Below are positions 25,483-34,706 of a stretch of 64,000 nt of DNA, piece after piece. Source of the DNA: JAUMXJ01 sp041781135 (GTDB lineage Bacteria > Bacillota > Clostridia > Peptostreptococcales > Acidaminobacteraceae); assembly GCA_041781135.1 (NCBI GenBank), contig JBHAZV010000026.1, positions 76,657 to 140,656 of the forward strand, given 5' to 3'. The first letter of the stretch is position 1. Each line of letters begins with the position of its first letter. Below the pieces are notes generated by a model. It made no database searches, had not been told where the DNA came from, and saw only the letters and a program-made list of their open reading frames with translations. A program made the position numbers and the translations under genes.

Positions 25483-27168
25483 ATGAGCAAAGATGTATTT
25501 AATTATATAAAGGAGAGTATTCCGATTTCGCGTGTGATTGGGGACTATGTCGAATTAAAAAGCAGAGGAACTACGCACAAGGGATTATGCCCTTTTCACG
25601 GCGAAAAAACTCCGTCCTTTCATGTCGACGATAATCGCGGTATGTTTTATTGCTTCGGCTGCCATATTGGCGGAGATGTAATAAAATTTATCAGCGAACG
25701 CGAGAGGCTTGATCCGATAGATGCTTGTAAATTTATTGCTGATAAATATGGCATTGATATATCACAGCATCTCGGCAAAAGCGGCGATAAAAGTGTAATG
25801 AGCGTTTTAAAAGACGCGGCAGAATATTTTCGAAGAATGCTTCTTTCAAGCCAGCATGCAAAGGCTTATGCAAAGGGCAGGGGTATTGATAAAGATGCCG
25901 TTCAGAGGTTTTTGATAGGTTATGCGCCGGACGGATTTAATAATTTGATCTCAGCATTAGGTCAAAGGCACAGTAGAGAGCTGCTGGTCAAATCAGGACT
26001 TTTTGGTGAAAAAGATGGCAGGTTGTTCGACAGATTTAGAAACCGGCTGATATTTCCGATAATAGACCAGCGGGGGCAGATCGTAGGGTTTGGCGGAAGA
26101 GCGCTTGCGAACGATCCTGCAAAATACTTGAATTCACCGGAATCGGACCACTTCAAAAAGGGCGAGCTGCTTTATGCGCTGAATAACTGCAAGGAGTTTA
26201 TCAAGGAGTCGGGCTATATAATAGTTACAGAGGGCTATATGGATGTCGTCGCGCTGTCGATTGCCGGCGTGAACAACGCTGTTGCCACGCTCGGAACGGC
26301 TATGACAGAAAAGCATGCGGAGCTGCTTGCGAGGTATACAAATCATATCGTACTGTGTTACGATTCGGATAATGCAGGAATAAAGGCTGCGCTGAACGCA
26401 GTTGATACGCTTGGTAAGCATATTCCTACGGTTCGCGTCTGCATGCTCGGCGAGGGTCTCGACCCGGATGAGTATGTCAAAAAATACGGCGTCGAAGAAT
26501 TTCGTAAAGCGATCGAAAATTCGCCGCTGGGAATGATTTTTAAAATAGACTATCTCGCAGGGCAGCACAATCTCAATAATATCGAAACATACAACAAGTT
26601 TTTGCGCGAGGCGACTTCCGAGATAAAAAAACTTGGCGATATGCTCGAAAAAAACACGTATTCGCAGTATCTCGTGCAAAAATATGACGCCGACCCGAAA
26701 TTGGTACAAAATCTTGTAGGGGTATACGGCATTCGCGAAAAAAAACGGGCTCGCAAGGAAGCTGACTCTAAATCGCTGTCGGAAGAAGAGCTTATTATTC
26801 GGAAATTTGTTGAAGACCACAAGAAAATAACGGATAATACTTTTCAAAAGCTGCTTTGCGTAGATTTTTCAGATGATTGCCGGACGGTTTTTTATGAACT
26901 CGTCAGTTATTTTGAGGAGGGGAGAGAACTTGATTACTCCGCTGTAGCCGAGGATATCGGTATGGAACTGACGCAGTATCTGCAAAAAATTGTCGAGACT
27001 GAGCTCAGCGGGGAGCTTCCGAGCATCGAGATACTCGTACTCAGCCTCGAATTGGCAAAAATTTCTGAAAGAATAAAACATAAGCCGGCTGCCGAAGAAC
27101 TGCAGCGTCTTATGTCGGAGCGCGTAAGGATAATGAATGAAATAAGTGGTGAAAGGAGTAAATTTTGA
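25483..27168 (+). CDS. dnaG: DNA primase
   Basis: This protein of 561 residues has an N-terminal CHC2 zinc finger with C36, H39, C57 and C60. The RNA polymerase domain follows, with TOPRIM motif VTEGYMDVVAL and DSDNAG. A C-terminal helicase-interacting region lies beyond about 420. It synthesises RNA primers at the fork. Start 25483 gives the conserved MSKDVFNYIKESIPI beginning; a longer in-frame start lies inside dgt and is rejected. Its stop overlaps the rpoD start. Confidence 0.97.
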   Translation: MSKDVFNYIKESIPISRVIGDYVELKSRGTTHKGLCPFHGEKTPSFHVDDNRGMFYCFGCHIGGDVIKFISERERLDPIDACKFIADKYGIDISQHLGKSGDKSVMSVLKDAAEYFRRMLLSSQHAKAYAKGRGIDKDAVQRFLIGYAPDGFNNLISALGQRHSRELLVKSGLFGEKDGRLFDRFRNRLIFPIIDQRGQIVGFGGRALANDPAKYLNSPESDHFKKGELLYALNNCKEFIKESGYIIVTEGYMDVVALSIAGVNNAVATLGTAMTEKHAELLARYTNHIVLCYDSDNAGIKAALNAVDTLGKHIPTVRVCMLGEGLDPDEYVKKYGVEEFRKAIENSPLGMIFKIDYLAGQHNLNNIETYNKFLREATSEIKKLGDMLEKNTYSQYLVQKYDADPKLVQNLVGVYGIREKKRARKEADSKSLSEEELIIRKFVEDHKKITDNTFQKLLCVDFSDDCRTVFYELVSYFEEGRELDYSAVAEDIGMELTQYLQKIVETELSGELPSIEILVLSLELAKISERIKHKPAAEELQRLMSERVRIMNEISGERSKF

Positions 27169-28931
27169 AAAAATTCACAAAAAAACAAGAGGTATTTATT
27201 AACAATTTAATCTCTGAAGCAAAGTCTGTGGGAAAAATTTCCAAAAAAGACGTGGACGCGATGGTCGCAGAACTAAAGTTTACCAAGGAGCAGGTAGCGA
27301 ACATTTTCGAGACTTTCACCAGCGAGGGAATTGAGGTGGTTTCACCCAAAAAATCAAAATCTGTAAAAGCAGATACTGATAAAGTAAGTTCAAAGAAAGA
27401 AACAGTAAAGAAAGAAGCTGCTAAGCAAGAAACAGTAAAGAAAGAAGCCGTTAAGAAAGAAGTTGTAAAGAAAGAAACTGTAAAAAAAGAAAGCGCAAAG
27501 AACGAAGCTGCCAAAGAGGCGGAGACTAAAAAGAAAACTGCAAAAAAAACCGAAGCAAAAAAACCTAACGCAAAAAAAAGCGACGAGGAAGCAAAAAATA
27601 TAGAGACTAAAGAGGATACCAAGGCTGATATCTCGAAAAAACCGGAGGAAAAAATGGCAGGCGTTCTTCCGACGCCGACAAATTCCCTCTATTTTGACGA
27701 CATTGACGATGAAGACGAGGATTTTGACGATTTAGAAGATTTGGATTTAGACGACTATAAACCATTTGACGAGGATGAAGACGAGGAAGATGAGGATTCC
27801 GACGATGACGCCGAATCAGCGGAGGATGAATTTGCGGATGAAGAAGTAGATTTTCCTGAAGATGGCGTGGTAGAGACATTTGACGATGACGAAGAACCTG
27901 AATTTGACGACGAAGTCATAGATCCTGATCTAATAGATACAAAATTTGACGACGAGGAAGATATCGAAATTGATGATGAGCTCGAAGAATATACTGATGA
28001 TGATGATGAAGATACTGACGACACAGAAAAAGAACTTAAGGTAGAAAAACGAGTCAAGGAAAAGGATTCGAAAGTAGATTTATCTGCGAGCAGCATCGGT
28101 ATATCGGATCCCGTTAGGATGTACCTCAAGGAAATAGGTGAAATACCGCTGCTTACGGCGGAGAGGGAGCTTGAATTAGCCAAAGCGTACCAGGAGCACG
28201 AGGATCAGGAGGCAAAGAGAATGCTTTGCGAAGCAAATTTGCGACTTGTAGTATCCATTGCAAAAAAATATGTCGGCAGAGGACTTTCTTTTATGGATTT
28301 AATCCAGGAGGGCAATTTAGGACTTATTAAGGCTGTAGAAAAATTTGACTACGGCAGAGGGTTTAAGTTGTCCACCTATGCCACTTGGTGGATAAGACAG
28401 GCCATCACGAGGGCTATTGCAGACCAGGCAAGAACTATAAGAATCCCGGTGCACATGGTCGAAACGATAAACAAACTGATACGCACGCAGAGGCAGCTGC
28501 TCCAGGAACTTGGAAGAGAGCCGAGTCCCGAAGAAATAGCTATCAAAATGGATATGCCGATTGAAAAAGTGCGAGAGATACTAAAAATTGCGCAGGAGCC
28601 GGTCTCGCTTGAAACTCCGATAGGCGAAGAAGAGGATTCGCATCTTGGCGATTTTTTGCCGGATCACGAAGCACTTGCACCGGCCGATGCTGCTGCTTCT
28701 GCAATGCTAAGAGAGCTTTTGTTCGAGGTGCTCGAAACCCTTTCCGACAGAGAGCAGGAAGTGCTTAAACTCCGATTTGGACTCGTCGACGGCAGGCCGC
28801 GAACGCTTGAAGAAGTCGGCAGGGCATTTAATGTGACGCGCGAGCGCATACGCCAAATCGAGGCAAAGGCGCTCCGAAAACTGAAGCATCCTACAAGAAG
28901 CAAAAAGATGCGCGACTTCCTCTGGCTCTAA
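27165..28931 (+). CDS. rpoD: RNA polymerase primary sigma factor with long charged N-terminal insert
   Basis: This protein of 588 residues is much longer than Bacillus SigA (about 370). Residues 1-60 resemble region 1.1. Residues about 62-145 are imperfect five-residue K/E repeats of VKKE(A/T/S) type. About 165-305 is an almost pure D/E-rich tract. The catalytic part begins near residue 314 (DPVRMYLKEIGEIPLL) and has region 2 (GLIKAVEKFDYGRGF, TYATWWIRQAI), region 3 and region 4.2 with VTRERIRQIEAKAL. The TTG start overlaps the dnaG TGA. The charged tract may mask DNA binding or affect core association; that is inference. Confidence 0.96.
   Translation: MKKFTKKQEVFINNLISEAKSVGKISKKDVDAMVAELKFTKEQVANIFETFTSEGIEVVSPKKSKSVKADTDKVSSKKETVKKEAAKQETVKKEAVKKEVVKKETVKKESAKNEAAKEAETKKKTAKKTEAKKPNAKKSDEEAKNIETKEDTKADISKKPEEKMAGVLPTPTNSLYFDDIDDEDEDFDDLEDLDLDDYKPFDEDEDEEDEDSDDDAESAEDEFADEEVDFPEDGVVETFDDDEEPEFDDEVIDPDLIDTKFDDEEDIEIDDELEEYTDDDDEDTDDTEKELKVEKRVKEKDSKVDLSASSIGISDPVRMYLKEIGEIPLLTAERELELAKAYQEHEDQEAKRMLCEANLRLVVSIAKKYVGRGLSFMDLIQEGNLGLIKAVEKFDYGRGFKLSTYATWWIRQAITRAIADQARTIRIPVHMVETINKLIRTQRQLLQELGREPSPEEIAIKMDMPIEKVREILKIAQEPVSLETPIGEEEDSHLGDFLPDHEALAPADAAASAMLRELLFEVLETLSDREQEVLKLRFGLVDGRPRTLEEVGRAFNVTRERIRQIEAKALRKLKHPTRSKKMRDFLWL
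27405..27510 (+). repeat. 15-bp-class tandem repeats inside rpoD
   Basis: Units close to GTAAAGAAAGAAGCT recur in frame and encode VKKEA/T/S-type pentads. Copies differ at third positions and by small substitutions. Such tracts can change length by slippage or recombination without breaking the frame. Confidence 0.75.
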
Positions 28932-28943
28932 TCAGAAGCTCTA

Positions 28944-29693
28944 ATGGATAGATTATCGGCACTTTACAGACAATACGAAATTTTCAGTCCTAATATTCGC
29001 TGTATTGCGGATATTGGGACTGACCACGGTTACCTGCCGCTTAAAATCTTAGAGGGCGGCTTTGATGGCGAGCTTATTGTAACCGATATAGGTTTTGGTC
29101 CATTATCGTCGGCAAAAAAAAATATAGGCGAGAGAGCAGGTGTAGAATTTCGGCAGTGCAGCGGTTTGAACGGCAATTTTTCAGATGTCGACCTTTTCTT
29201 CGTAGCCGGTATGGGAGGAGATCTCATATCGGAAATTGTTGCTCCAGCAATTTCCGATGCTGCGTTACATAACAAAGCTTGTCGCTTTCGGAAAGATGCG
29301 CTATTTGTCTTGCAGCCCATGACAAATTTCGAAAAAGTTTTCGGGATTTTGGATGAAACAAAGTATTTGTGGTCGTATTTTGCAAACGAAAGAAATAAAC
29401 ACTATAGAATTATTGTAAGCGGTGTTGCGTGCGTGCCGCACAATCTTGATTTAATAAAAATCCCCCTCATATGCAATTTTGGTTCGGCAGCGGCGACGCA
29501 GATAAATTACGAGTTGATTCTGCGAGAAAATATTATGGACGCCATCGATTTTTTTGAGTCGCGCATTTTACAGCAGAAAAGGATAACAGAATCGGCAAAG
29601 AAGAGCGGCGATAAGGATTTGATGCTATCCTGCGAAAAAAGAATGCGCGATATAAAAAATACTATTGAACATCTGAGCGCCGAGATTATATAA
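28944..29693 (+). CDS. trmK: tRNA (adenine-22-N1)-methyltransferase TrmK
   Basis: This SAM methyltransferase has 249 residues. Motif I is ADIGTDHGYLPL (22-33). VAGMGGDLI is the family-specific loop. LQPMTNFEKVF and the coiled-coil C-terminal helix (residues 200-245) fit TrmK (YqfN). It methylates A22 in the tRNA D-loop. It lies downstream of rpoD, as in Bacillus. The rnpB promoter overlaps its last codons. Confidence 0.93.
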   Translation: MDRLSALYRQYEIFSPNIRCIADIGTDHGYLPLKILEGGFDGELIVTDIGFGPLSSAKKNIGERAGVEFRQCSGLNGNFSDVDLFFVAGMGGDLISEIVAPAISDAALHNKACRFRKDALFVLQPMTNFEKVFGILDETKYLWSYFANERNKHYRIIVSGVACVPHNLDLIKIPLICNFGSAAATQINYELILRENIMDAIDFFESRILQQKRITESAKKSGDKDLMLSCEKRMRDIKNTIEHLSAEII

Positions 29694-29694
29694 T
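29665..29694 (+). promoter_or_regulatory. rnpB promoter
   Basis: TTGAAC (29665-29670), an 18-bp spacer and TATAAT (29689-29694), overlapping the end of trmK. The predicted +1 is about 29700, exactly where the P1 helix of the RNA begins. Confidence 0.75.
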
Positions 29695-29699
29695 ATAGC

Positions 29700-30037
29700 A
29701 GCAAGTAAGTCAGACAATCGCGTTTTTAACGAGGAAAGTCCGAGCTCCGAGGGGCAGGGTGCAAGCTAACGGCTTGTGGAGGCGACTCCAAGGAAAGTGC
29801 AACAGAAAAAAACCGCCATGCAGCTGCGTGCGGTGTGGTAAGGATGAAAAGGCGAGGTAAGAGCTCACCAGCGGGTTGGCGACTTCCCGGCTGTGTAAAC
29901 CCCACCCGGTGCAAGACCGAAGTGGACAAAGAGAGCGCCCCTCTCTCCCAAGTGGTAGGTCGCTGGAGCGTACAGGCGACTGTGCGCCAAGATAGATGAT
30001 TGTCTAATACAGAACTCGGCTTACAGACTTGCTTGCT
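29700..30037 (+). ncRNA. rnpB: RNase P RNA
   Basis: This is the catalytic RNA of RNase P, which matures tRNA 5' ends. The 5' strand AGCAAGTAAGTC pairs with GACTTGCTTGCT at 30026-30037 to form P1. Conserved sequences visible in order are GAGGAAAGTCC (CR I), the ACAGAAA element, GGTAAGAGCTCACC (P10-P12 area), GTGCAAGACCGAAG and the 3' ACAGAACTCGGCTTACAG. The order fits bacterial RNase P RNA; I did not fold it to assign type A or B. A T-run follows P1, so P1 may also act as terminator. Confidence 0.95.
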
Positions 30038-30091
30038 TTTTTATTTGAAGTTTTCCATTTGAAATTTTACAGAATAAAATAGTATTTGCGA

Positions 30092-30120
30092 TTGTAGACA
30101 GCTCTGCAAAGTGATATAAT
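30092..30120 (+). promoter_or_regulatory. ppdK promoter
   Basis: TTGTAG (30092-30097), a 17-bp spacer and TATAAT (30115-30120). The 5' leader is about 22 nt with an AGGAGG site. Confidence 0.75.
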
Positions 30121-30148
30121 GTCTTGAATTTTTAGTTAGGAGGAAGAA

Positions 30149-32770
30149 TTGGATAAACTTGTCTATGGTTTCCAAGAAGGAAGAAAGGAACAGAAGGCCC
30201 TTTTAGGCGGCAAGGGAGCTAACCTTGCAGAAATGACCTCTCTGGGACTCCCTGTGCCTCAGGGATTTACAATCACTACCCAGGCGTGCCTCGAATATTA
30301 CAAAAAAGGCGAAAAACTTTGGGATGAGCTGGTCAGTCAGATAAAAGACGGCGTTGCCGTAATCGAGAAGCAGAGAGGTAAAAAATTCGGAGATGTAAAT
30401 GATCCGTTGCTTGTTTCAGTCAGAAGCGGTGCTGTTGTGTCGATGCCGGGCATGATGGACACTATACTTAATCTCGGGCTTAACGACGAAGCGGTCGAGG
30501 GGCTTGCAAGAGTCACAAATAACGGAAGGTTTGCATACGATTCTTACCGAAGATTTATTCAGATGTTCTCCGATGTCGCGATTGGCATTCCAAAATCGCT
30601 TTTTGAATCAAAATTAGAGCATATGAAAGAAAAGAGCGGAGTGGTTTTAGACAAGGACTTGTCTGAAGAACAGCTCAGAGAGCTCGTAAAAGAGTATAAG
30701 GTTATATACAAAGAACAGAAAGGCGAGGATTTCCCGATGGAGCCGATGACGCAGCTCAATTTGGCAGTGGAAGCGGTATTTAAGTCGTGGAATAACGAAC
30801 GCGCCAAACTATACAGGACCTTGAATGGAATATCTCACGACCTCGGCACGGCAGTTAATGTCCAGTCGATGGTATTTGGCAACAAGGGCGACGAATCCGG
30901 CACAGGCGTTGCGTTCTCGCGAAATCCTGCGACAGGCGAAAATAAAGTGTTCGGCGAATTTCTTATGAACGCACAGGGGGAGGATGTCGTCGCCGGAATC
31001 AGAACTCCAAACCCTATCGAGACTCTCAAGGATATCTCCGAGTCTTGCTATAACGAATTTATGGAAACTGCCAAAAAGCTCGAAAAGCATTATAGAGATA
31101 TGCAGGACATCGAATTCACCATAGAGGATAACAAGCTTTACATACTCCAGACGCGAAACGGCAAGCGAACCGCGCTTTCTGCGGTGGTTATCGCAACCGA
31201 GCTCTACGAAGAGGGTATGATAACAAAAGAAGAAGCGATTCTCAGGGTGGACCCTAAGCAGCTGGATCAGCTTTTGCACCCTGTATTCGACTCAAAAGCA
31301 TTAAAAAATGCGGCGCCAATCGGCAGAGGGCTTCCGGCTTCTCCAGGCGCCGGAATGGGGCAGATATACTTTACAGCAGACGATGCATACAATGCAAATG
31401 CAGCGGGTCAGCAGGTCATTCTTGTGCGTCAGGAAACATCACCCGAAGACCTCAAGGGCATGAACTGCGCCGACGGGATACTGACATCGAGCGGAGGCAT
31501 GACATCGCATGCGGCGGTGGTCGCAAGAGGCATGGGCAAATGCTGTGTTGCCGGTTGCTCAGATGTTAGAATCGACGAAGAATCCAAGACTATGACCGCA
31601 GCAGGAAAAGTATACAGAGAAGGCGATTTTATATCGCTCGACGGCTCTACTGGCCTTGTCTACGGCGAAAAAATAGAGAAAAACGAACCTCAGCTCTCAG
31701 GCAAATTCAAGGAGTTTATGGATTGGGCTGACGAGATCAGAACTCTCGAAGTATTTGCAAATGCAGATACTCCGCATGATGCAAGAGTAGCGATAGGGTT
31801 TAACGCGCAGGGGATTGGTCTTTGCAGAACCGAGCATATGTTCTTTGAATTAGATAGAATACAGGCTGTCAGAGAGATGATACTCTCAAATACCCTCGAA
31901 GAACGCGAAAAGGCGCTCGCTAAACTGCTTCCGATGCAGAGAGGCGATTTTGTCGGAATTTTTGACGCTATGGAGGACAGACCTGTCACAATAAGGCTTC
32001 TTGACCCACCGCTCCACGAATTCCTGCCGCGAGAAGAATCAGACATCAGAGTGCTCGCAAACGAAATGAAAATACCATTCGAAGAGGTTAAAGCTCGAAT
32101 CGTATCTCTTGAAGAGTTCAACCCAATGCTTGGACATAGAGGCTGCAGGCTTGCAATTACATATCCTGAAATTGCAAAAATGCAGGCAAGGGCAATTATA
32201 GAAGCGGCGATAGAGAGCAAGAAGAACGGCAATACCGGCGTGTATCCTGAAATAATGATACCGCTTGTCGGTCATATAAACGAACTCAGCTATATCAAGA
32301 AACATATAAGCGAAGAAATTGAAAAAGTCTTTGCCGAAAAGGGCGAAAGAGTCCAATTCCTTATCGGAACAATGATAGAAGTTCCAAGAGCAGCGCTCAC
32401 TGCAGGCGAGATCGCAAAGGAAGCCGAATTCTTCAGCTTCGGAACAAATGACCTCACTCAGATGACTTTCGGTTTCTCGCGTGACGACAGCGGCAAATTC
32501 CTTGCGGATTACAGCGATAAGAGCATTTTTGATTCAGATCCTTTCCAGAGTGTCGATCAGACAGGCGTAGGCAGACTTATGGAACTTGCAGTAAAGGAGG
32601 GCAGAGCTGTCAGATCCAATCTCATACTTGGAATTTGCGGAGAGCACGGCGGCGACCCTGCATCTGTGGAATTCTGCCACAAATTAGGACTGAACTATGT
32701 TTCTTGCTCGCCTTACAGAGTGCCGATTGCAAGACTTGCAGCTGCACAGGCAGTAATTAAGCAAAAATAG
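30149..32770 (+). CDS. ppdK: Pyruvate, phosphate dikinase
   Basis: This protein of 873 residues interconverts pyruvate plus ATP plus Pi with PEP plus AMP plus PPi. The N-terminal ATP-grasp domain starts VYGFQEGRKEQKALLGGKGANLAEM. The phosphohistidine is in GGMTSHAAVVARGMG (His near residue 453). The C-terminal TIM barrel has GIGLCRTEHMFF and the catalytic Cys in GICGEHGG (about 829). The start codon is TTG, with AGGAGG upstream. It is monocistronic between its promoter and a terminator. In anaerobes it often serves glycolysis in the PPi-dependent direction. Confidence 0.98.
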   Translation: MDKLVYGFQEGRKEQKALLGGKGANLAEMTSLGLPVPQGFTITTQACLEYYKKGEKLWDELVSQIKDGVAVIEKQRGKKFGDVNDPLLVSVRSGAVVSMPGMMDTILNLGLNDEAVEGLARVTNNGRFAYDSYRRFIQMFSDVAIGIPKSLFESKLEHMKEKSGVVLDKDLSEEQLRELVKEYKVIYKEQKGEDFPMEPMTQLNLAVEAVFKSWNNERAKLYRTLNGISHDLGTAVNVQSMVFGNKGDESGTGVAFSRNPATGENKVFGEFLMNAQGEDVVAGIRTPNPIETLKDISESCYNEFMETAKKLEKHYRDMQDIEFTIEDNKLYILQTRNGKRTALSAVVIATELYEEGMITKEEAILRVDPKQLDQLLHPVFDSKALKNAAPIGRGLPASPGAGMGQIYFTADDAYNANAAGQQVILVRQETSPEDLKGMNCADGILTSSGGMTSHAAVVARGMGKCCVAGCSDVRIDEESKTMTAAGKVYREGDFISLDGSTGLVYGEKIEKNEPQLSGKFKEFMDWADEIRTLEVFANADTPHDARVAIGFNAQGIGLCRTEHMFFELDRIQAVREMILSNTLEEREKALAKLLPMQRGDFVGIFDAMEDRPVTIRLLDPPLHEFLPREESDIRVLANEMKIPFEEVKARIVSLEEFNPMLGHRGCRLAITYPEIAKMQARAIIEAAIESKKNGNTGVYPEIMIPLVGHINELSYIKKHISEEIEKVFAEKGERVQFLIGTMIEVPRAALTAGEIAKEAEFFSFGTNDLTQMTFGFSRDDSGKFLADYSDKSIFDSDPFQSVDQTGVGRLMELAVKEGRAVRSNLILGICGEHGGDPASVEFCHKLGLNYVSCSPYRVPIARLAAAQAVIKQK

Positions 32771-32814
32771 GCAATCGTTCCGTTAGCGGAAGACTGAATA
32801 GACTTATAATATGT

Positions 32815-32851
32815 ACGGTGAGAATGCGCATCATTCTCGCCGTAATTTTTT
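32815..32851 (+). terminator. Rho-independent terminator after ppdK
   Basis: ACGGTGAGAATG (32815-32826) pairs with CATTCTCGCCGT (32832-32843), followed by AATTTTTT. Confidence 0.9.
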
Positions 32852-32875
32852 CGGTAGAATAAGCGGCAGAATTGC

Positions 32876-32936
32876 AAATCGATTGTCAACTAAATTTTAT
32901 TTTGTGGTTGACAATCGATTTTGTTTATTCTAAAAT
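32876..32936 (+). promoter_or_regulatory. BirA operator overlapping the leaderless birA promoter
   Basis: A perfect 15-bp inverted repeat, AAATCGATTGTCAAC (32876-32890) and its complement (32907-32921), has a 16-bp spacer. The core TTGTCAAC-N16-GTTGACAA matches the known BirA-box layout. The right arm supplies the -35 TTGACA (32908-32913). After 17 bp comes TAAAAT (32931-32936), 6 nt before the birA ATG. Holo-BirA binding would block the promoter, so this is autoregulation by biotin status. Confidence 0.88.
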
Positions 32937-32942
32937 CTGCAT

Positions 32943-34028
32943 ATGGAAAATAAACGGAATATAAAGCAGAATGTACTAAGGTTTTTGGAAGAGAACAGAA
33001 CGATGCACTTATCCGGAGAGAACATCGCCGAAAGCATCGGCGTTTCCAGAAATGCTGTTTGGAAGGCAATATCCGCATTAAGAGATGATGGATACGAAAT
33101 AGAAGCGATCCGCAATAAAGGATACAAGCTTTCAGCCGAAACGGATATTCTGTCGAAGCAAGGCATCGAAAAATATTTGTCTGATACTGCGGACTTTCTG
33201 CAATTTTTTAATATTGAAGTTTTTTCAGAAGTCGATTCCACAAATAAAGTTTTGAAGGAGCGTGCCTCCGAAGGTGCAGATGAGGGCTTAACAATTGTGG
33301 CATCTGCGCAGAAACTCGGCAGAGGCAGGCTTGGAAGAAGTTTTTTTTCTCCGGATGGCTCAGGGATTTATCTCAGCTTGCTGCTTCGGCCTTCGATGTT
33401 GAGCGCAGCGGAATCGACCAGGATCACAACGATGGCAGCGGTGGCTGTATGCGAAGCAATAGAGGGCGTTATGAACAAATTCGCTGCGGAAGGAACAACG
33501 GAGCATAAAAATTTTGGCTCTGAACGCAGCACAAGTACAAACAATGTGCCGCTGATAAAATGGGTTAACGATATATTTATAAATAACAAAAAGGTGTGCG
33601 GAATACTCACCGAAGCTTCGGTAGGGCTTGAAAACAGTGCTCTCGAATACATAGTTCTAGGAGTGGGAATTAATATCTACCTGCCAAACGGCGGATTTCC
33701 TGAAGAAATAAAAGATATAGCGGGCGCTATATTTGAAGAAAGGCTTTCTGATGCCAAAAATATGCTAACTGCTGCATTTTTGAAAAGTTTTTTAAGTTAT
33801 TATCGAATCCTTACTGACGATGCATCGGGCGCTAAAATACCAGCTTATATAGAAAAATACAAAGAGCGTAGTTTGGCGATTGGAAAAAGAGTGCGCGTGA
33901 TTTCCGGCACCAATTCTCGCGAGGCAATTGTCACAGGAATCGATGATGAGCTTAGGTTGCTCGTATCCTATGACGACGGAAGCTCGGAAGCGCTTTCAAG
34001 CGGCGAAATAAGCATTAAAATTTTTTAA
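32943..34028 (+). CDS. birA: Bifunctional biotin ligase / biotin operon repressor BirA
   Basis: This protein of 361 residues has an N-terminal winged helix (about 1-60, VSRNAVWKAISALRDDGYEI) and a catalytic domain. GRGRLGRSFFSP (about 125) is the biotinyl-AMP loop and KWVNDIF (about 206) carries the catalytic Lys. A small SH3-like C-terminal domain follows. An insertion before KWVND (about residues 180-203) looks longer than in Bacillus. Both DNA-binding and ligase parts are intact, and an operator lies at its own promoter. The mRNA appears leaderless. bioY follows after 34 nt. Confidence 0.95.
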   Translation: MENKRNIKQNVLRFLEENRTMHLSGENIAESIGVSRNAVWKAISALRDDGYEIEAIRNKGYKLSAETDILSKQGIEKYLSDTADFLQFFNIEVFSEVDSTNKVLKERASEGADEGLTIVASAQKLGRGRLGRSFFSPDGSGIYLSLLLRPSMLSAAESTRITTMAAVAVCEAIEGVMNKFAAEGTTEHKNFGSERSTSTNNVPLIKWVNDIFINNKKVCGILTEASVGLENSALEYIVLGVGINIYLPNGGFPEEIKDIAGAIFEERLSDAKNMLTAAFLKSFLSYYRILTDDASGAKIPAYIEKYKERSLAIGKRVRVISGTNSREAIVTGIDDELRLLVSYDDGSSEALSSGEISIKIF

Positions 34029-34062
34029 TACAATACAAAAATCAAAAGTTAAAGGAGAAAAT

Positions 34063-34656
34063 ATGAACATTTCAACAACTAAAAATGGTTTGGGCACAAG
34101 GCAGATGGTACTTATAGCGATGTTTGTAGTACTGATAGCGGTTGGGGGTTTTATTAAAATACCTGTTCCTCCAGTTCCAATATCGCTGCAATCGCTTTTT
34201 GTTCTGCTTGCAGGAGCGCTTTTGGGCAGCACTTATGGTTCGGCGGCGGTGGCAGTGTATATTGTACTTGGACTGATCGGACTTCCGATATTTACGTCAG
34301 GGGGAGGAATCGCGTACGTTCTTAAGCCAAGTTTCGGCTATATCCTCGGCTTTATACCGGCTGCGTACATTACAGGGCTTTTGACACATAAGGCACTGAA
34401 AATGCAAACGAAGCCGGAAAACGGCGCAAAGCAAACTTTTCTACGCATTTTTGCCGCAAATCTTGCCGGCACTGCAGTAATTTATGTGTTTGGACTAATT
34501 TATCTATACTTTGTGATGAAGCTGCATATCGGAAAGGATTTAGAAATACTCAATCTTGCTTACACCGGAATGATTATCTTCCTTCCGGGAGATTTGGCAA
34601 AATGTTTTCTTTCGACGATCACTGCCGAGAAGTTAGCGCCGATAATAAATAGATAA
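34063..34656 (+). CDS. bioY: Biotin transporter BioY (S component)
   Basis: This integral membrane protein of 197 residues has about six helices. The family signature is GGFIKIPVPPVPISLQSLFV at the first helix, followed by GLPIFTSGGG and PSFGYILGF. It takes up biotin, usually with a shared ECF module that is not present here. AAAGGAG precedes the start. It shares the BirA-controlled transcript with birA, so uptake and ligation are co-regulated. It is the last intact gene before a decayed island. Confidence 0.95.
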   Translation: MNISTTKNGLGTRQMVLIAMFVVLIAVGGFIKIPVPPVPISLQSLFVLLAGALLGSTYGSAAVAVYIVLGLIGLPIFTSGGGIAYVLKPSFGYILGFIPAAYITGLLTHKALKMQTKPENGAKQTFLRIFAANLAGTAVIYVFGLIYLYFVMKLHIGKDLEILNLAYTGMIIFLPGDLAKCFLSTITAEKLAPIINR

Positions 34657-34706
34657 AAGTGAATAACTTCACTGTCGTAAGATTTATTACTGTCGCTTTT
34701 ACAGTA

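Noticed and set aside
27110..27622. Phe/Ser/Thr-rich - strand open frame (170 codons)
   Set aside because: It is the antisense shadow of the K/E repeats of rpoD.
27755..28183. Ser-rich - strand open frame (142 codons)
   Set aside because: It is the antisense of the D/E-rich tract of rpoD; GA-rich codons read in reverse give Ser and few stops.
29726..29929. Open frame of 67 codons on the - strand
   Set aside because: It lies wholly inside the RNase P RNA and has no ribosome-binding site.
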